A model generated the notes under the pieces. The model did not search any database. It was not told where the DNA came from and was given only the letters and a program-made list of their open reading frames with translations. Both the position numbers and the translations under genes were made by a program. Positions 32,128-32,195 of a stretch of 32,195 nt of DNA are shown piece by piece. The number at the start of each line of letters is the position of its first letter. Within the stretch, counting starts at the first letter, position 1. Source of the stretch: an uncultured Clostridia bacterium (GTDB lineage: Bacteria; Bacillota; Clostridia; Oscillospirales; Ruminococcaceae); NCBI GenBank assembly GCA_944385905.1, contig CALWZA010000021.1, positions 1-32,195 of the forward strand, read 5' to 3'.

Positions 32128-32195
32128 TCAGACGGAATATTGTGTTTCGAGATAATCCTCGAATTGTTTTCTTTTAATCAACCGCTTTGTTCCAT
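32128..32195 (-). CDS. Excisionase-like protein, copy 3, C-terminal part (cut by window edge)
   Basis: The minus-strand frame entering from the right edge reads GTKRLIKRKQFEDYLETQYSV and stops at 32128-32130. It matches the end of the two neighbouring excisionase-like proteins (GNRRMIKRRIFDEYIEQMYSI). It lies 15 bp upstream of copy 2, so three such genes stand in tandem. Confidence 0.75.
   Translation of the reverse strand, partial: GTKRLIKRKQFEDYLETQYSV

Noticed and set aside
1-32195. tRNA, rRNA, CRISPR arrays and complete insertion sequences
   Set aside because: No cloverleaf-like GTTCGAATC arm, no regular repeat-spacer array and no transposase with terminal repeats could be seen by reading both strands.

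Overview
The window looks like chromosomal DNA from a Gram-positive, low-to-mid GC anaerobe, most likely a gut Clostridia/Oscillospirales (Ruminococcaceae-like) bacterium. The reasons are GGAGG-type ribosome sites, AT-rich spacers, sigma-A-like promoters with 17-bp spacing, and family content: cytoplasmic GH51 and type I pullulanase, PepV-type dipeptidase, DUF6171, DUF1349, DUF2500, a beta-propeller anti-sigma-like protein and a Tn916-type integrase/excisionase remnant. The genus cannot be named from sequence alone. I found no rRNA, tRNA, CRISPR array or complete insertion sequence.

Layout. At 1-230 is the 3' end of a large serine recombinase and a bidirectional terminator. At 290-3573 (minus) lies an operon of HAD phosphatase, argS and a TIM-barrel sugar isomerase, driven by a near-consensus promoter at 3633-3661. 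Plus-strand genes fill 3756-12052: gmd, a lone MacB/LolD-type ABC ATPase, a 430-bp AT-rich spacer with a cluster of TGTTGAAAA motifs, membrane HtrA, a zinc-ribbon membrane protein, an unknown 186-codon gene, hemW, an adaptor lipoprotein and a membrane protein. The region 12075-18717 holds an XRE regulator, fucO, two small membrane proteins, GH51 arabinofuranosidase with a DUF6171 gene, a truncated gene, a DUF1349 gene and an internally deleted FAD oxidoreductase. The minus-strand operon at 18771-23366 is pullulanase, PepV peptidase and an MFS transporter. At 23714-26558 is an ECF sigma factor with a structured leader and a membrane-anchored beta-propeller partner. At 26763-30802 are a Tam-like methyltransferase, an ArsR-AraC fusion regulator, and the divergent HMA protein and Zn/Cd-type P1B ATPase. 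The right end (31053-32195) has a truncated tyrosine integrase and three tandem excisionase-like genes.

The genes suggest a saccharolytic life. GH51 and pullulanase release arabinose and maltodextrins inside the cell, FucO reduces lactaldehyde from deoxysugar breakdown, and GMD makes a GDP-sugar precursor. Envelope stress (HtrA, ECF sigma) and metal export (HMA plus ATPase under the fusion regulator) form separate modules. The sugar-related block 16.5-18.7 kb shows decay: a truncated gene, a gene with its own operator-like promoter next to it, and an in-frame deletion.

The points most worth a second look are the two adjacent genes (186-codon gene and hemW) whose best start is ACG, the TGTTGAAAA cluster before htrA, the ArsR-AraC fusion with a split metal ATPase, and the GNRA hairpin at the sigma factor's ribosome site.
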